From Phycisphaeraceae bacterium (lineage in GTDB: Bacteria > Planctomycetota > Phycisphaerae > Phycisphaerales > SM1A02): a DNA stretch of 34,567 bases. Made by a program: the position numbers and the translations under genes. Within the stretch, counting starts at the first letter, position 1, and each line of letters opens with the position of its first letter. This document shows positions 32,079-34,567 of this stretch, piece after piece. The stretch spans positions 1 to 34,567 of the forward strand of contig PWVT01000151.1 in assembly GCA_003562195.1 (NCBI GenBank), in the 5' to 3' direction. The notes beneath the pieces are model-generated. The model did not search any database and was not told the DNA's origin. It saw only the letters and a list, made by a program, of their open reading frames with translations.

Positions 32079-34567
32079 TTAACTACACCCCATTGAGTTA
32101 CCACAGTTGAGGCACTTGTAACAGGTGCCGTTTCGGACAGTAATCGATCCACACACATCGCATGCCGGAGCGTCTGTCTGCATGGTGGCGTTGGAACGGT
32201 CGAGCGCCCGCACCGCTGACTGTTCAACCGTCGAGGTCGATTCACTCGTCCGCAGTACGACCGCTTCGGTGGTCTTGGTCATGGTGGTACGCTTGGACTC
32301 GGCTGCCTCGCCACCATCATGGTTGATCCGCGGCGTGGTCGGCTCAGTCTTGCGAGCTTCCGGTGCGCGGCTGTCGAGCTTGGCTGGTTCGCTCTTGCGC
32401 TGCGGAGCGTTTGCTTCGCGGTAACCGGCAATAAACTCCATGCCCAGCCAGCGGAAAATGTAATCCACCAAGCTCTTGGCAAACGGCACATCGCGATTGG
32501 TCGTCATGCCCATCGGCTCGAAGCGCTGATGAGCGAACTTGTTGACCAAGCTCTCGACCGGCACACCATACTGCAGCGCAACGCTAATCGCCGTGCCCAG
32601 ACTGTCCATCAGGCCGCCGATGGTCGAACCTTCCTTGCTCATCGTGATAAACAGTTCGCCAGGTTGACCGTTGTCATACATACCGACCGTGAGATAGCCC
32701 TCGTGGCCAGCCACGTTGAAGTGATGGGTAATGCTCTTGCGCGTATCAGGCAGTCGGCGCCGCATCGGCCGCTCGATAATCTTCTCGACGATGCGCTCGA
32801 TGTACTCCGGCTCAGCGGCCTTTTCGTTTTCGTCCTGATCGGAGAATCGCTTCGATGTCGAGATCGCTGCAGCCGCGTCCGCAACTTCGGATGAGACCTC
32901 CCCCAACGCGGCCTCCACTCCGTCAGAGTCTTCCTCGTCGTCATCCACGGTGTCGGACTTTGTGTTCAGCGGCTGGCTCAATTTCGATCCGTCGCGATAC
33001 AGTGCATTGGCCTTGAGACCGAGCTCCCAGCTCAACTGGTACGCAGAGGCAACATCCTCAACGGTCGCATCCTGCGGCAGGTTGATGGTCTTGGAAATCG
33101 CGCCAGTGATGAATGGTTGGGCTGCCGCCATCATGCGGATATGGCCTTGGGGCTTGATGAACCGTTTGCCGATCTTCCCGCACGGGTTAGCGCAATCGAA
33201 GACGGAAAGGTGCTCATCACGCAGTTGCGGCGCGCCTTCCACGGTCTGCGTGCCGCAAATCGTTTGATTGAGTTCATCGATTTCTTTGCTGCTCAGCCCG
33301 AGCATGCGAAGGCCGTTGAAGCTGGCATCGTTTCGGGCCTTCTCAGCATCCACGCCGGCTTTCTCCAGCACGTGGTCGGGCATCGACCAGGCATTGAACG
33401 CAAAGCCAAGCTCAAACACGGTCGGCAGTGCGTTCTCCAATTGCACCAGTTCCTCTGAGTTGTACCCCTTGCTCAGTAGAAATTCACGGAACGTGCCATC
33501 ACGAAACGGCACATCGATATCCAGCGTGCCCATGACATACGTGATGATGCCATCAACCTCGCTCTCGCCATAGCCCAATGCCTTCAGCGCCGGTCGCAAC
33601 GATTGATTGGCGATCTTGAAGTACCCGCCGCCAGCGAGCTTCTTGAACTTGGTCAATGCAAAGTCCGGCTCAACGCCCGTGGTGTCGCAATCCATCAACA
33701 GGCCAATTGTGCCCGTCGGTGCGATGACCGTCACCTGCGCGTTGCGATAGCCGTGCTGCTGGCCAAGCTTCAGCGCGTCGTCCCATGCGACGGTTGCCCG
33801 TGTGAGCAGATCCTTTGCGTTGGCCAGATTGATCTTGCCGCTGGCAAACAGTTCGTGATCGATCGGCACGGGGGTGATTTCCAGTTCTTCGTACACCTCT
33901 GCATCACGCGGGATGCCATGAGCAGCCCGGCGATGGTTGCGAATCACCCGAAGCATGGAATCTCGGTTCTCCGCAAACCCGGCAAAGGGCTGAAGCTCGC
34001 GGGCCATCAACGCGCTCGTCGCGTACGAACGGCCGGTCAGAATCGAAGATACCGCTCCACACAGTGCACGGCCTTCCTCACTGTCGTACGCAATGCCCGC
34101 CTGCATCAGCATTGCACCAAGATTGGCATAGCCCAATCCCAGCGTGCGATACTTCCAGCTTTGCGCAGCGATTTCCTTCGAGGGGAATGCAGCCATCAAC
34201 ACCGAGATTTCGAGCACAATCGTCCACAGGTCGATCGCGTGCTCGTACCGCTCGACGTCAAATTCGCGCGACTCGGCGTTGTAGAATTTCTGTAGGTTGA
34301 TCGACGCAAGATTGCATGCCGTGTTGTCCAGAAACATGTATTCACTGCACGGATTGCTTGCGTTGATCCGTCCGCCAGCCGGGCAAGTGTGCCAGGCATT
34401 GATGGTCGAGTCGTACTGCAACCCGGGGTCAGCCGAACGCCACGCTGCAAAGCAGATGTCATGCCACAGCTTGCGGGCCTTGATGGTCTTGACCGGCTTT
34501 CCGGTGGTGCGGCCGATGAGCTCCCAATCGCCATCGTCCTTGACTGCTTTGAAGAAATCGTCGGTCA
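32079..34567 (-). CDS. nrdJ: Adenosylcobalamin-dependent ribonucleotide reductase (class II), C-terminal part, cut by window edge
   Basis: The C-terminal 828 residues of a B12-dependent reductase that converts ribonucleotides to deoxyribonucleotides are present. The frame is open to the right edge of the window, so the N-terminus lies outside. The catalytic-site motif NPCSEYMFLDNTACNLASIN and the segment TGTIGLLMDCDTTGVEPD are typical. An acidic linker (VDDDEEDSDGVEAALGEV) joins the barrel to a C-terminal TSCPD-like domain (FITMSKEGSTIGGLMDS). The last 27 residues are a Cys-rich tail CDVCGSITVRNGTCYKC plus LNCGNSMGCS, which reduces the active-site disulfide and probably binds zinc. The reading direction is toward the 31703-31743 terminator. 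Confidence 0.95.
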   Translation of the reverse strand, partial: TDDFFKAVKDDGDWELIGRTTGKPVKTIKARKLWHDICFAAWRSADPGLQYDSTINAWHTCPAGGRINASNPCSEYMFLDNTACNLASINLQKFYNAESREFDVERYEHAIDLWTIVLEISVLMAAFPSKEIAAQSWKYRTLGLGYANLGAMLMQAGIAYDSEEGRALCGAVSSILTGRSYATSALMARELQPFAGFAENRDSMLRVIRNHRRAAHGIPRDAEVYEELEITPVPIDHELFASGKINLANAKDLLTRATVAWDDALKLGQQHGYRNAQVTVIAPTGTIGLLMDCDTTGVEPDFALTKFKKLAGGGYFKIANQSLRPALKALGYGESEVDGIITYVMGTLDIDVPFRDGTFREFLLSKGYNSEELVQLENALPTVFELGFAFNAWSMPDHVLEKAGVDAEKARNDASFNGLRMLGLSSKEIDELNQTICGTQTVEGAPQLRDEHLSVFDCANPCGKIGKRFIKPQGHIRMMAAAQPFITGAISKTINLPQDATVEDVASAYQLSWELGLKANALYRDGSKLSQPLNTKSDTVDDDEEDSDGVEAALGEVSSEVADAAAAISTSKRFSDQDENEKAAEPEYIERIVEKIIERPMRRRLPDTRKSITHHFNVAGHEGYLTVGMYDNGQPGELFITMSKEGSTIGGLMDSLGTAISVALQYGVPVESLVNKFAHQRFEPMGMTTNRDVPFAKSLVDYIFRWLGMEFIAGYREANAPQRKSEPAKLDSRAPEARKTEPTTPRINHDGGEAAESKRTTMTKTTEAVVLRTSESTSTVEQSAVRALDRSNATMQTDAPACDVCGSITVRNGTCYKCLNCGNSMGCS

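Noticed and set aside
1-34567. CRISPR arrays, rRNA genes, prophage or transposase genes
   Set aside because: No regularly spaced repeats, rRNA segments, phage structural genes, DDE transposases or integrases were seen on either strand.

Overview
The window looks like chromosome of a Gram-negative-type bacterium, most likely Planctomycetota and perhaps Phycisphaerae. This placement is an inference. It rests on the mix of lipoproteins and outer-membrane proteins, often weak ribosome-binding sites, scattered single tRNA genes, a class II B12-dependent ribonucleotide reductase, a riboflavin fusion protein with a degenerate second domain, and small proteins of a planctomycete flavour. No rRNA, CRISPR array, phage gene, transposase or integrase was found.

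Left part (1-7710): a divergently arranged tripartite efflux system, with RND permease and membrane-fusion protein on minus and a TolC-like outer-membrane lipoprotein on plus. A ferritin-like DUF2202-type lipoprotein follows. The module ends in a debris field holding the C-terminal remnant of a methyltransferase and the 5' half of a tRNA-Gly(CCC). A 52-bp imperfect direct repeat (1-52 and 7656-7707) brackets it, so the segment resembles an acquired and decayed island.

Middle (7900-18000): a 1439-residue cytoplasmic hybrid histidine kinase with seven PAS-like domains, then an MsbA-type ABC exporter. Next is the minus-strand operon ribH-nusB-ftsY, diverging from trpB. A palindromic dispersed repeat sits between nusB and ftsY and forms the last codons of nusB. 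A second copy lies just after nuoA.

Accessory stretch (18100-21700): a small lipoprotein, a truncated TetR regulator, a DinB-fold enzyme, an arginine-rich repetitive exported protein and tRNA-Pro(TGG).

Right part (21700-34567): a YdjM-type membrane protein on minus, then a plus-strand run of a RibB/degenerate-RibA fusion, a small conserved protein, a DUF2752 membrane protein, two paralogous lipoproteins and a GT4 glycosyltransferase. A putative metal-handling trio follows: Cys-rich exported protein, HMA-domain lipoprotein and outer-membrane barrel. Then come tRNA-Tyr, tRNA-Pro(CGG), a GNAT acetyltransferase, a decayed second copy of the tRNA-Pro, a small membrane protein, an isolated nuoA, and the C-terminal 828 residues of NrdJ running off the right edge.

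Best candidates for new biology are two segments bracketed by tRNA-derived or tRNA-adjacent repeats, the palindromic repeat family, the RibB fusion that lost all three zinc cysteines, the metal-handling trio, and the Arg-rich repeat protein. No completely novel defence-like or catalytic system could be demonstrated from sequence reading alone.
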